Positions 1-8,949 of a DNA stretch of 64,000 nucleotides are shown piece after piece. The notes under the pieces were generated by a model. The model searched no databases, had not been told where the DNA came from, and saw only the letters and a list, made by a program, of their open reading frames with translations. The stretch spans positions 1 to 64,000 of the forward strand of contig JAJSAM010000033.1 in NCBI GenBank assembly GCA_024274785.1, in the 5' to 3' direction. This DNA is from Planctomycetota bacterium (lineage in GTDB: Bacteria; Planctomycetota; JAJSAM01). The stretch's first letter is position 1, and each line of letters starts with the position of its first letter. Position numbers and translations under genes: made by a program.

Positions 1-140
1 CTTCGGGATTCGAGGGCTGCTGCATCCCGCCCAGCTGCGTTGCTCGTCGGTTGAAACCAGTAAGGTTGCGCGCTCCTCGCGCCTTGCTGGGCGGGCGCAT
101 CAGCGCTCTCGGTCCTGCGAACTTATTCTTGCGCGAGCCC
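1..140 (+). repeat. Dispersed inverted-end repeat, copy 1 (left end cut by window edge)
   Basis: This is one member of a repeat family seen several times in the window. It carries the shared blocks GAGGGCTGCTGCATCCCG, GCTGCGTTGCTC and the core GGTTGAAACCAG at about positions 50-60. It ends in TTATTCTTGCGCGAGCCC, whose reverse complement matches the outer end of the copies near 11,940 and 57,150. It lies directly upstream of the exported EEP-family gene at 190. The left terminus is outside the window. Confidence 0.75.
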
Positions 141-189
141 TTAGCGCTGATCGCCCCGTGGTCCATTTCCGTGAAGACCGGAGCCGCCG

Positions 190-1191
190 ATGAAGCGCCT
201 GACCGCCGCCCTGCTTCTCCTCACCCTGCCCGTTCTCCTCGCCACGGGCCAGGAAGCGCCCGCCCCCGCCCCGAAGGGTCCGTTCTACGTGATGTTCTGG
301 AATGTCGCCAACCTCTTCGACGCGGTAGACGATCCCGAGACCGAAGGGCGGGATCAGAGCGACCCGAAAGAACTCGAGGAACGGACGAAGCGCATGCGAT
401 CGGTCGTCTCCCGAGTGAACTGGGGCAAGGGTCCCGACGTCCTCCTCCTGGCCGAGGTGGAGAACGCGGAGATGATCCGGGCCGTGGCGGGCCGGGGCTA
501 CAGGATCGTCTTCGACAAGGGGGCCTACACCCGCGGGCTGAATGTGGGCATGGCGACGAGGCTGCCCGTGATCTCGAGCGAGTACCTCGATCCGAAGACC
601 ACCGGGCGCACCATCCTGCACGCGGTTCTTTCGGTCGGCGGCAAGGAGAAGCTGCACGTCTATGCGCTCCATTTCGAGAGCAAGTACAACCGGGCCACCT
701 CCACCGAGGAGACGGCGTCCGATGAAGAGACCCGCGCGACCGAGGCGCGGTTCCTGCAGGCCCACGTCACCACCCTGCTCGAGAAGGACCCCTCCGCGAA
801 CCTGCTGATCACGGGTGACTTCAACGAGGACTATCGGGACAGCCTCTTTCGCCGGGACCTGCTGACGCAGGAGCTGCGGCGGGGAGATCGCCTGCCGGAT
901 GCGCGGGACGACGACCGCCGCCTGGTGAACCTGGGAGGGGCGCTTCAGCAGAGCTATCCGGGAGGAGGCACCGTCTACTACCACCCCTACTGGAGCATCT
1001 TCGACAACATCCTCGTCTCGGAGGCGATGGTGCTTCGCGGCGGACTCGAGACCTCGGCGAAGGAGGCCCACATCGCGGTTTCCTGGGATCTGCTGAACAA
1101 CTACGGAAACCCGGCGCACTTCAACGCGAAGTACCCGACGTGCGTCTCCGACCACCTGCCGGTGATTCTCAGGGTACGGCTCGGCAAGTAG
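190..1191 (+). CDS. Exported endonuclease/exonuclease/phosphatase (EEP) family protein
   Basis: A 333-residue protein with a classic signal peptide (residues 1 to about 20, K-R then a leucine-rich core ending near ATGQ), so it probably acts outside the cytoplasm. The rest shows the DNase I-like EEP fold motifs in order: WNVANLFD near residue 37, LLLAEVENAE near 88, HFESKYN near 160, ITGDFNEDY near 205 and a closing SDHLPV near residue 320. These supply the metal-binding Asn, Glu, Asp-x-Asn and Asp-His. The family cleaves phosphodiester or phosphomonoester bonds, but the substrate cannot be told from sequence. It ends 9 bases from the convergent metallophosphoesterase gene, so the two exported phosphate-ester hydrolases lie tail to tail. 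Copy 1 of the dispersed repeat lies just upstream. Confidence 0.85.
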   Translation: MKRLTAALLLLTLPVLLATGQEAPAPAPKGPFYVMFWNVANLFDAVDDPETEGRDQSDPKELEERTKRMRSVVSRVNWGKGPDVLLLAEVENAEMIRAVAGRGYRIVFDKGAYTRGLNVGMATRLPVISSEYLDPKTTGRTILHAVLSVGGKEKLHVYALHFESKYNRATSTEETASDEETRATEARFLQAHVTTLLEKDPSANLLITGDFNEDYRDSLFRRDLLTQELRRGDRLPDARDDDRRLVNLGGALQQSYPGGGTVYYHPYWSIFDNILVSEAMVLRGGLETSAKEAHIAVSWDLLNNYGNPAHFNAKYPTCVSDHLPVILRVRLGK

Positions 1192-1200
1192 GGCCCGGCT

Positions 1201-3126
1201 TCACTCGATCTTTTCGAGCGTGACCGGGTCGATGACCTCGAGTTCCCACCTGGTGCCGTCGATGTGGAAGAAGACGAGGGCATTCCGGGTGGTGAAACTC
1301 CGGACATGGTCGGACCACGGCGCCTGCTCCTGGCTGTAGTAGGGCGCCCCGGCCGCGCCGTTGTTGATCAGCCAGAGGGGACGGTCGACCGTGAGCCGCA
1401 CGTAGTCCTTCGGGAGGTCGGGGATGGCGCGGTCGCCATAGATATCCACCTGATCGGTGAGGAGCAGTCGGTTGTAGTTGTGCTCGTCACCGGTCAGGAC
1501 GGCGACGACCTTCTCGTGGTCGAGGAGGATTCTCAGGTACCGGTCCCGGCGCTGGATGATGCCCTCCCCCCGCCAGATCCGGCCTTCCTTGAACGCCACG
1601 GGGCGAGGCAGATTCGACCCCCCGTACCACATGTCGTCCGCCAGGTGGCCGCCGTTCGGAAGGATCGGGGTGTGCTGGGTCACGAAGACGTGGTCGATGC
1701 GATCATCCCGCTCGTACGCTTCGAGGGTCTTCTCGAGCCACTTGATCTGGTTGTCCATCAGGTAGCCGTGGAGGTTTCCGCCGGTGATGTCCCGACGCTG
1801 CTGGGACATGGGGGAATACCAGTAGTCGGAGTTCAGGACCACCATCGCCACGTTGTCGTAGACGTAGGAGAAGACGGTCTCCGAGTAGGGCGGGAAGTCC
1901 ATCTCCCCGGGGTTCGCGTCGGCCGCGGAGCCGTCCTCGCTCACCGGGCCGTTCCGGGGATTGACGAACTCCGCCGCGAACACCGCCTCCGAGGATTGGG
2001 TCAGGTAGGGGAAGCGATCGACCTGGACCCCGTACCGGGTGCCGTCGTCGAACGCCCGCAGCACCGCCTCGTGATTGCCCATCGCGGCGACGAACGGCAG
2101 GTGCGCGGCAAACGGCTCCACCGACCGCTTCCAGCAGGCGAACTCCGCGCGGATACGGCCGGGATGGTTGCGGTAGCCGTTTACCAGGTCGCCGGTGAAC
2201 TGGACGAAGGCGGCCTTCCGGTCGGCGGCAAGTGCGGCGACGCGGCGCATCACGTAGTAGTTCACCCCGCCGAGATTCCGCTCTCCCCCACCCGACGCGG
2301 CGCGGGAGTCACTCGAATAGGCGAAGGTGAAGGGCTTGCGGGTCCCGGGGACGGGAGCCGTCGTGAAAGTGCCCCGCCGGGCGTGCTTTCCGTCGGCAGT
2401 GACGACGCGGTACGAGTAGTCCGTCCCCGGGGTGAGCTTCCCGACCTCGATCTCGTGGCGAACCGCATCGAGCGGGCCTTCGACGCGCCGGCCGGCGATC
2501 TCGACGAAGCCCTGGGTCACGAAATTCGTGTCGAAAGCGATGGTCGCCCGGTCCGGGCCGAGCAGGGCGAGATACGGGCCGGAGACGATGGTGGTATCGA
2601 CCGAAAACGAGTCGGCCGCCCGGAACGCCACCCGGCCTTCGAAAAGGAGGGTGCCCCGCTCGTTGGCGACGCGGTAGCCAATCGTCCCGAATCCACTCTT
2701 TTTCCATCCGGACATGTCGTACCGGCCGGAGAGATTCAAGGCGATGTTGATCGCCGCCTTTCCGGCCACGATCGGCTCGGTCCGCTTGAAGTAGACCGGC
2801 AGCTTGTAGCGTCCATCCGACTCCAGGCCGTAGGTCAGGGTGCCGGCCGCGAGGACCCGCCCGTACAGCGGATCGGAGAAATCGAACCGGATCCCGGTCT
2901 CCGTGCCCACCGGCGATCCCCTGAGCATCCGCAGGGTGTAGATCGGGGTCTCATCTCTCAACTCCCGCCGTCTCCCATCGCGATCGATGTGGTGGAGCAC
3001 GCCCTGCTCATCGATGCCGAAGCTGGCGTGTGAATCCGGGATCACCCGGGGATGGCCCGCGGCCCCGATGGTGACGGTGGCGAGCAGCAGGGCGGCCGGC
3101 AACAACAGGCGAAGCGGTCGACTCAT
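1201..3126 (-). CDS. Exported calcineurin-like metallophosphoesterase with FN3-like N-domain
   Basis: A 641-residue protein from the ATG at 3126, chosen over an upstream in-frame ATG at 3153 because MSRPLRLLLPAALLLATVT is a typical signal peptide. The middle holds a fibronectin/purple-acid-phosphatase-type N-domain (about residues 190-255, around LTPGTDYSYRVV). The catalytic metallophosphoesterase domain follows, with FTGDLVNGY, MGNHEAV, VTQHTPI and LTGDEHNYNR. These are the Asp/Asn/His ligands of a two-metal centre. The order resembles purple acid phosphatases, but the tyrosine ligand that would define that group is not obvious. The true substrate is unknown. It lies downstream of the PEP-CTERM-like gene on the same strand and is convergent with the EEP hydrolase. 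Confidence 0.85.
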   Translation of the reverse strand: MSRPLRLLLPAALLLATVTIGAAGHPRVIPDSHASFGIDEQGVLHHIDRDGRRRELRDETPIYTLRMLRGSPVGTETGIRFDFSDPLYGRVLAAGTLTYGLESDGRYKLPVYFKRTEPIVAGKAAINIALNLSGRYDMSGWKKSGFGTIGYRVANERGTLLFEGRVAFRAADSFSVDTTIVSGPYLALLGPDRATIAFDTNFVTQGFVEIAGRRVEGPLDAVRHEIEVGKLTPGTDYSYRVVTADGKHARRGTFTTAPVPGTRKPFTFAYSSDSRAASGGGERNLGGVNYYVMRRVAALAADRKAAFVQFTGDLVNGYRNHPGRIRAEFACWKRSVEPFAAHLPFVAAMGNHEAVLRAFDDGTRYGVQVDRFPYLTQSSEAVFAAEFVNPRNGPVSEDGSAADANPGEMDFPPYSETVFSYVYDNVAMVVLNSDYWYSPMSQQRRDITGGNLHGYLMDNQIKWLEKTLEAYERDDRIDHVFVTQHTPILPNGGHLADDMWYGGSNLPRPVAFKEGRIWRGEGIIQRRDRYLRILLDHEKVVAVLTGDEHNYNRLLLTDQVDIYGDRAIPDLPKDYVRLTVDRPLWLINNGAAGAPYYSQEQAPWSDHVRSFTTRNALVFFHIDGTRWELEVIDPVTLEKIE

Positions 3127-3194
3127 GGGCGGTGACTCCGTGATGGGGCCCACGAGTATAGGCGCACGACCGGATCAGGCGGTGAGGATTGGCG

Positions 3195-3213
3195 TGTCCG
3201 ATTCCTTCGGACA
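3195..3213 (-). terminator. Hairpin just after the PEP-CTERM-like gene
   Basis: TGTCCGA and TCGGACA form a perfect 7-bp stem around a 5-base loop, 3 bases beyond the stop codon at 3216. There is no clear T-run after it on the minus strand. It may be a weak terminator or an mRNA-end stabiliser. Confidence 0.35.
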
Positions 3214-3215
3214 GT

Positions 3216-3974
3216 TCAGGCGCGCCGCCTTCTGCGAACCCTCCGGAAAGCCATGAACCCCGCCAGGATCAGGGCCGCCGGGAGGGCAGCGGAGGGGAGG
3301 GGGACCGCCGATGGAGAGGCGCCCCTCAGTTCCAGGAACCAGTTGTCGTAGAAGTTGGATTTCAGCCCCGATATGTGGTTTCCGGCCGCGAAGCCGAACT
3401 GCATGGGGGCGCCCGTTGCGGAGAAGTCCGGCGTCTGCGGCGAACTGTCGAGTGGGGGCCAGACTCCGGGTGCCCCTTCGGCCCAGGAGTTCTGCAGGTT
3501 CGCGCTGGTGAGGGGACCGTAGCTGAGACTGTTCCAGGAGCCCAACGGTACACTGACGCCCGAGACCCCGCCGGCCAGCGTGTAGAAGTAACCACTCTGC
3601 TTGATGAGGAGGGCCACGGCCTGGCCGTCGCCTCCGGGATTGACTCCAGTCCGGAAGTCGATCTGGAAATCGATACTGGCCAGTGCGCCGTAAATGCCTG
3701 GATCCCAGATGACGGAGTTGGCATACCCGAAACCCCAGACATTCTTGCCCCGGGTGTTCGACCAGGTGGTGTTCTCGATGGCCGGGTTTCCAGCATCGAC
3801 CACGCGGACCATCTCGGCGTCGTCAGTCAAGGCGACCGGCGCCCCGCCTCCTGCAACTTTCCCGAAGGTCCAATCCACGAAGTCGCCATCGCCGACAAGC
3901 ATCGAACCCGCATGGGCCGCATGGACCAGCGTCAGGCAAGCCACCACGCAACCAAACGTCCACAATGTCTTCAT
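3216..3974 (-). CDS. PEP-CTERM-like exported protein
   Basis: A 252-residue protein with an N-terminal signal peptide (residues 1 to about 22, ending HAAHA). Its C-terminal sorting tail has VPLPSAALPAA (the VPLP variant of the VPEP motif), a short hydrophobic helix and an arginine-rich end (FRRVRRRRRA). Such tails are recognised by exosortase, which anchors or releases proteins at the envelope, often with exopolysaccharide. The 200-residue body is rich in Gly, Asn and Trp and is probably β-sheet; I do not recognise a named domain. The ATG at 3974 has a GGAGG ribosome site 6-7 bases upstream. No exosortase gene is in the window. The upstream region (3975-4100) is the most AT-rich stretch nearby and is where its promoter would lie. 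Confidence 0.7.
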   Translation of the reverse strand: MKTLWTFGCVVACLTLVHAAHAGSMLVGDGDFVDWTFGKVAGGGAPVALTDDAEMVRVVDAGNPAIENTTWSNTRGKNVWGFGYANSVIWDPGIYGALASIDFQIDFRTGVNPGGDGQAVALLIKQSGYFYTLAGGVSGVSVPLGSWNSLSYGPLTSANLQNSWAEGAPGVWPPLDSSPQTPDFSATGAPMQFGFAAGNHISGLKSNFYDNWFLELRGASPSAVPLPSAALPAALILAGFMAFRRVRRRRRA

Positions 3975-4152
3975 TCCAGCCTCCGTGCATACGGGTCAAT
4001 ACTATATTGGCGAAACAGGCAATCGCTTTTCCGAATTCCATAGCCCGGATCGCAGTAAATGCAATAGGCGGGATGGCGGACCCGTCAGCGCCCGCGCGAA
4101 TCGTCGACAAGCCTCCCCTGACAGGATCGTGTGGATTCGGAGCGTTCTCTCT

Positions 4153-7100
4153 TCAACGTCGCTCCGTGTCCGCGGAGACCTCCAGCGTTTCGATTCTCCG
4201 CCGGGGGACCGCCAACTCGATGCCCTCCTCCCGGAAACGGCGGTTCACCTCGAAACGGACCTGGGTCATCAGGCCGAAGCCGACGCTGATGGAGCAGTGG
4301 AACCAGAGTTCGAAATCGAGCTGCGACTCACCGAAGTTCTGGAAGAGGACCTTCGGAGCGGGTTCCTCGAGGACGCCGGGGGTGCTCTTCAGCACTTCCT
4401 CCATGATGACGCGAGCGCGGTCGATGTCCGTGCCCTGAGCCAGGCTGACCGGGATCTTGCGACGGGTGATGTCGTTGTTGCGCGTCCAGTTGGTGACGTT
4501 CTGGGTGATGAAGTTCTTGTTCGGGACGATGATCTGCTGGTTGTCCCAACTCGTCACTACGGTGGCGCGAATGGTGATCTTCTCGACGCTGCCCCCGGTG
4601 GTGCCGACGGTGATGGTGTCTCCCACCCGGACCGGCCGCTCGATGAGGAGGATCAGGCCGCTGATGAAATTCCCGATGATCTCCTGCAGACCGAAGCCGA
4701 TACCGACCGAGAAGGCGGCGATGACGACCGAGAGACTCTGGAAGTTGAAGTTCAGAGCGAGGAACGCCGCGCTGTAACCGATCAGGAGAATCGCGTAACG
4801 CGAAAGGGTGAGGAGGACGTAGCGCCCGCCCTTCTCCCCTTCCTCGATGAGGGGAAACACGAGGAACTCGAGGACGCCGGAGAGGTTGTGGACGACAAAG
4901 TGGGCCCCGACGACCCAAAGCGCGGCGGTGAGGACGTCGAGGAGCGTCAACACCGTGCCGTCATGGAACTGGCCGAGCACGAGGTTGTTCATGAACCCGG
5001 TCAGGTACCCCCCGAACTCCCAGGCATCCCCGAGTACGAAGCCGGTCACCAGCACGAGAATGAAACCCATCACCCGCGTGAGCTGCTGCATGACGGTTTC
5101 GGATACTACCCGCCGCTCGGCGCCCTCGGTCTGCTGAGCGGCGAGGGAGCGGTCCACGAGCCGCCGGAAGCCCTTCGCGAAGAGGCGGTAGGCGAGGGCC
5201 AGGAAGAGAATGACCCCGTAGCTGCGCAAGGCACCCTTGAAGAGATAGCGGGCGCCGACACGATAGCCGGCGACATCGAGCGCGACGATCGCAAGAAGCA
5301 GCGCGCCGATGGCGGGGCCGATCAGGATCCACAGCCGGTAGAGCGTCCCGCTCGCACCGATCCACCTCCGAATGAGTGGTCGCCGACGCAGGACCAGCCG
5401 GTACATCGCCCAGAACATGAAGCCGTAGAAGGCGGTCTCGAGCAGCCGGGGCAGCGCGTCCACCTGGTAGAGATCCCGGCCGATTTCCGCGGGGAATACG
5501 AGGAAGGTGTATGCAAAGAGGAAAATGCGCACACTGACGAGAATCTGCGCGGCCACGTCCCCTGACAACTTCCACCGGGTGACGAGCGGCCCTTCCTCCC
5601 GGAACAGTTCGCGCAGAAAGCCGAGAATGAAGAAGCTCAGCGCCGCCAGGCGCAGCCACACCCGCACCGCCGTCTCGAGATGCCCTTGCTCCTCCACGGC
5701 CCCGAGAGCGGCCGCGAGCAGCAGAAACACGAGCGGAAGCAGCGAGGCCAGGAGCGCCAGCCGAAGCAGCCGGAAGAACATGTTCATCACGCCCGGCTTC
5801 ACCGGCTGATCCGGAGCCAGCCGCAGGTGTTTCTTCAGCACCGAGATGAGAAGGGGCGCCGCGACACCGACGAACAACCCGAGCCCGACGAGCAGTAGAA
5901 GCTCCTGGCCAAGGGTGCGATCGGCGCCGGCCTTCACGTCCATGGCGAGTTTCTTCAGATCATCCAGGGCCTCCCGGAGGGTCGCCAGACCAAGGCTCTC
6001 ATTGCTGCGCACGAAATAGAGTTCGGAGCTGATCCGGTCGATCAGGGTCTCGACGACCGCGCGCTGCCGATCATAGAGTTCCCCCAGCTGCGATTGTTTC
6101 GCCTCGAGCAGATCGAGCACGCTCGCCTGCGCCCGTGCGGCGGAGGCGAGGCGCCCCGAGACCATCTTCTCCCAGAGCGCGAGGGCCTCGCCCTCCCGCG
6201 CAGGGCCAAGCGCCTTGACCAGTTCGCGGAACTGCGCGCTCTCTTCAGGCGGTTCTTCGTTCCGAAGCATCTCCTGCTGCAGTTCCGCAAGCGCGGTCTG
6301 GTTCCGGGCCTGGGCCTGCTTGAGTTGGGGAATTCGAGATCCCGAGAGCAGCCGCTCCCGCGACATCAGGGTAGTCCGGGTCAGCCGGAGCAGGTTCGCG
6401 GTCTCCGGGCTGAGCGAGGTCTTGACACCATCGCTGTCGAGACTTTTCGCCAGGCGCTCGAACCGGGTCAGCGCTCGCTCCTCGGCGGCGACGAGCGTCT
6501 CCCATTTCGGCAGCTTGCTCTTCAGAATGCCGGAGTCGGTGTCCAGCTTGACGATGCTCTCTTCGACCTTCGTCTTGAACTTGTGCAGCGGGTCCCCGGA
6601 CCTCGCGGCCTCTTCCGCCTTCAGCCGGGCCGCTTCCTTCTTCGCATCGGCCTGGCGATTGAGCATCGCTGAATATTCGGCGGCCGCGGCCTCGTACTCT
6701 CTCCGGGTGCGCCCCTCCCCTATCTTGGCGACCTCGAGCCTGGTGGTCGCCACCGGCTTTTCCGCGCGATAGGCTTCGAGTGCCGAGGTAATGAAGCTCT
6801 GCCGCTCCTCCCCCGCCCGCACCCTGAGCTTCAGGGTCGCCAGCAGGTAGGAATCGGTCCCCTCCGCAGCCGCGGAGAGCCGCCGCCGCGAATCCGCAAG
6901 GATCTCCGGGAGCTTCTTCGCCTCGCTCTCCAGGGCACTGATGCGCGACGACACGTGGTCGAGCGCTTCGGCCTCCGCCTTCTGGGCCGACTTGGCCGCA
7001 TCCCAGGCACTCTTGATCTTCTCGAAATCTGCGTCCTGCTCGATCGGCGGCAGGTCGGTTTCCGTGGGGGCCTCCTCGAGCGCCTTCTGTTTCTGCTCCG

Positions 7101-7335
7101 CCGCCGCGAGCCGTTCTTTGGCAGTGGACACGTCCGGGAGATCCGCCCGGGCCGTGAGCGTGGCGATCAGGTCGGAGAGCAGCTCGGCGCGGTCCTGTGC
7201 ATCCGGCCGGTCCTTCTGCTCTTTCGCCTTCTCGAGCGCCGCTTGAAGCGCTTCGAGATCGAGTTCCGCGGCATCCCAGGCGTCTTCCGCCAGGACGCAC
7301 CCGGTGAGCAACAGCAGGACGATCAGGGTCCGCAT
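4153..7335 (-). CDS. Large MscS-family mechanosensitive channel (MscK/MscM-like)
   Basis: A 1060-residue protein. It has a signal peptide (1 to about 16) and a long charged, alanine-rich coiled-coil region that should be periplasmic (about 20-490). About ten hydrophobic segments follow (about 495-880), and then the MscS pore and β-domain. The signature region is near residues 870-950: FSVGIGFGLQEIIGNFISG, ERPVRVGDTI, then IIVPNKNFITQNVTNW. This large-periplasmic-domain layout is that of MscK and MscM rather than the small MscS. These channels open on membrane tension and release solutes during hypo-osmotic shock. The ATG at 7335 has a GGAGGAAA ribosome site. It is transcribed away from the PP2C gene, sharing a 228-bp intergenic region. 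Confidence 0.9.
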   Translation of the reverse strand: MRTLIVLLLLTGCVLAEDAWDAAELDLEALQAALEKAKEQKDRPDAQDRAELLSDLIATLTARADLPDVSTAKERLAAAEQKQKALEEAPTETDLPPIEQDADFEKIKSAWDAAKSAQKAEAEALDHVSSRISALESEAKKLPEILADSRRRLSAAAEGTDSYLLATLKLRVRAGEERQSFITSALEAYRAEKPVATTRLEVAKIGEGRTRREYEAAAAEYSAMLNRQADAKKEAARLKAEEAARSGDPLHKFKTKVEESIVKLDTDSGILKSKLPKWETLVAAEERALTRFERLAKSLDSDGVKTSLSPETANLLRLTRTTLMSRERLLSGSRIPQLKQAQARNQTALAELQQEMLRNEEPPEESAQFRELVKALGPAREGEALALWEKMVSGRLASAARAQASVLDLLEAKQSQLGELYDRQRAVVETLIDRISSELYFVRSNESLGLATLREALDDLKKLAMDVKAGADRTLGQELLLLVGLGLFVGVAAPLLISVLKKHLRLAPDQPVKPGVMNMFFRLLRLALLASLLPLVFLLLAAALGAVEEQGHLETAVRVWLRLAALSFFILGFLRELFREEGPLVTRWKLSGDVAAQILVSVRIFLFAYTFLVFPAEIGRDLYQVDALPRLLETAFYGFMFWAMYRLVLRRRPLIRRWIGASGTLYRLWILIGPAIGALLLAIVALDVAGYRVGARYLFKGALRSYGVILFLALAYRLFAKGFRRLVDRSLAAQQTEGAERRVVSETVMQQLTRVMGFILVLVTGFVLGDAWEFGGYLTGFMNNLVLGQFHDGTVLTLLDVLTAALWVVGAHFVVHNLSGVLEFLVFPLIEEGEKGGRYVLLTLSRYAILLIGYSAAFLALNFNFQSLSVVIAAFSVGIGFGLQEIIGNFISGLILLIERPVRVGDTITVGTTGGSVEKITIRATVVTSWDNQQIIVPNKNFITQNVTNWTRNNDITRRKIPVSLAQGTDIDRARVIMEEVLKSTPGVLEEPAPKVLFQNFGESQLDFELWFHCSISVGFGLMTQVRFEVNRRFREEGIELAVPRRRIETLEVSADTERR

Positions 7336-7532
7336 CTCGGTTTCCTCCCAGGGGGCGGATCATCATACCGGCTCGTCCGGGATGGCCGACGAATGGAGTC
7401 AGGGCTCGCTTTTTCACTCCGGCGCTCCCCCCGGCGCGAGTATCCCGGTTGCCGCCGGTGGCCCTGCGACGACCGGCTCGCCCGTTCGTTGAAAGCATGA
7501 AAGCGGCACTGCCACTTCGGTCGTACCTGCGA

Positions 7533-7556
7533 TACAATCTCCTTAAGTGGGGAGGA
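7533..7556 (+). promoter_or_regulatory. Likely -10 box and strong ribosome site of the PP2C gene
   Basis: TACAAT at 7533-7538 differs by one base from the σ70 consensus -10. It is followed by GGGGAGGA at 7549-7556, 7 bases before the ATG at 7564. No convincing -35 lies 17 bases upstream, so the -10 call is tentative; the ribosome site is clear. Confidence 0.4.
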
Positions 7557-7563
7557 GTCAGCT

Positions 7564-8430
7564 ATGTCTGAAGAGACACGTCGTCCGCGCGACAACGAGA
7601 TCGATGTCAAGGGCCTGACCCACCCCGGCCTGGTGCGGAGCACGAACCAGGATCACTTCCTGATCGCCTCGCTGCACAAGCGCCTGAAGGTCCACTCCAC
7701 CAGCCTGCCGCGCCCCGAGCACCTCCGGTTCCGGGGGGAGCGTCTGGCATTCATGACGCTGGTGGCGGATGGTGTCGGGGGGCACCAGGCCGGGGAGGAG
7801 GCGAGCCGCCTGGCCCTGGAGTCGGTGGCCCGGTACATCACCCGGTCCACGGAGTGCTACTACACCCACGACCCTGATCAGGAGCAGCACTTCCTCGAAC
7901 TCCTGCACGAGTCGGTGATCAAGTGCCACGAAAAGGTCGCCGGCGAGGCGGAGGCCAACCCGGAACTTCATGGCATGGCAACGACGCTGACGCTGGTGAT
8001 CGGCAGTTGGCCGTGGGCCTACGTGGTGCAGGTCGGCGACAGCCGCTGCTACCTCCTCCATGATGGGGAACTGACGCAGGTCACCAGGGACCAGACCGTT
8101 GCGCAGGACCTCCTCGACGAGGGCATCCTGACCGACGAGGAAGCCGAGCGAACCGCCTGGGCCAATGTGCTCTCGAGTGCCATCGGCGACGGCAAGGCGT
8201 CCCCGGTCACGACACGGGCGGTGATGCACTGGGGTGACCGCCTCCTGATCTGCAGCGACGGTCTCACCCGCCACGTGTCCGACGAACGGATCAAGGAGTT
8301 GCTCCTCGCCGCGGAGAACTCCACGGTGGCCTGCGAATCCCTCGTCCAGGAAGCGCTCGACGGCGGCGGCGAGGACAACGTCACCGTGGTGGTCGGCCGG
8401 GCCGATTCGAGGTCGGAACCGCGGAACTGA
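7564..8430 (+). CDS. PP2C-family serine/threonine protein phosphatase
   Basis: A 288-residue cytoplasmic protein with all main PP2C (PPM) motifs: RSTNQDHF (Asp30), VADGVGGHQAGEEAS (Asp69-Gly70), VQVGDSRCYLL, a basic TRDQTVAQ segment, CSDGLTRHVSD and the closing GGGEDNVTVVV. These give the aspartates of the two-metal centre. The length matches stand-alone bacterial PP2C enzymes such as Stp/PrpC, which remove phosphate from Ser/Thr of kinase targets. No protein kinase gene is next to it, so its partner kinase must be elsewhere. It stands as a single gene, followed by a 519-bp gap before the diguanylate cyclase. Confidence 0.92.
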   Translation: MSEETRRPRDNEIDVKGLTHPGLVRSTNQDHFLIASLHKRLKVHSTSLPRPEHLRFRGERLAFMTLVADGVGGHQAGEEASRLALESVARYITRSTECYYTHDPDQEQHFLELLHESVIKCHEKVAGEAEANPELHGMATTLTLVIGSWPWAYVVQVGDSRCYLLHDGELTQVTRDQTVAQDLLDEGILTDEEAERTAWANVLSSAIGDGKASPVTTRAVMHWGDRLLICSDGLTRHVSDERIKELLLAAENSTVACESLVQEALDGGGEDNVTVVVGRADSRSEPRN

Positions 8431-8949
8431 TCGCTTTCCGGGCGGTCAGTCGGAAAAACGAGGTCCGTCACCAAAGGCGAACGCCTGCCAAACCACCGCG
8501 ACGCCCGGCCCCTCCCACACCTCCCGGCCGCCCGCAACCGGACCTGCCCTGCGAACAAACTCCTTCATCCGGACTGCGCTTTGCGTATTCACGTCTTCGC
8601 GCGCCCGAATTCCGGCCCGGCGAGGTCCCGATTGAACGAAAGGTCCTGTCGGAACTGAAGTTGGACACGGAAGTTGAGCAAGGTCAACACGCATCCAGAG
8701 GCCGTTTTGATTTTCGATCTGAGAAACCACGTCATCCTGGGGCCGCTACCGGGAAGCGTTGCGAAGCGTGATCGGGGGATCACTTTGAGTTCTGGCAGAT
8801 TGCCGGGAATTCCAGCGTCGCGGCGAAGCGAAGAAGACCAGGAACCGGATGCTGGTCGGGCCGTAGAGCCAAAGGATGGATGAGATGACACCTGACTTGG
8901 CCAGAGCATTCCGCGCGGAACAGCGATACCATTGGTGCGGGGGAATATC
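8431..8949. other. Non-coding gap between PP2C and the first GGDEF gene
   Basis: No open frame here has convincing coding character; the longest are about 70-95 residues on either strand, without a ribosome site or recognisable motif. A weak inverted repeat (TTTCCG…CGGAAA, about 8434-8456) follows the PP2C stop. The last 100 bases presumably hold the promoter of the GGDEF gene. Confidence 0.5.

Noticed and set aside
1264..3033. 589-codon plus-strand frame opposite the metallophosphoesterase
   Set aside because: Antisense to a gene with clear catalytic motifs. The translation (Val/Gly/Arg/His-rich) is typical of mirror frames.
3694..5565. 623-codon plus-strand frame opposite the MscS gene
   Set aside because: Highly acidic, low-complexity translation without start signals; the minus strand encodes an unmistakable channel.
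8674..8883. 69-codon ORF ahead of the first GGDEF gene
   Set aside because: It starts without a ribosome site, and its translation shows no known motif or strong codon bias.
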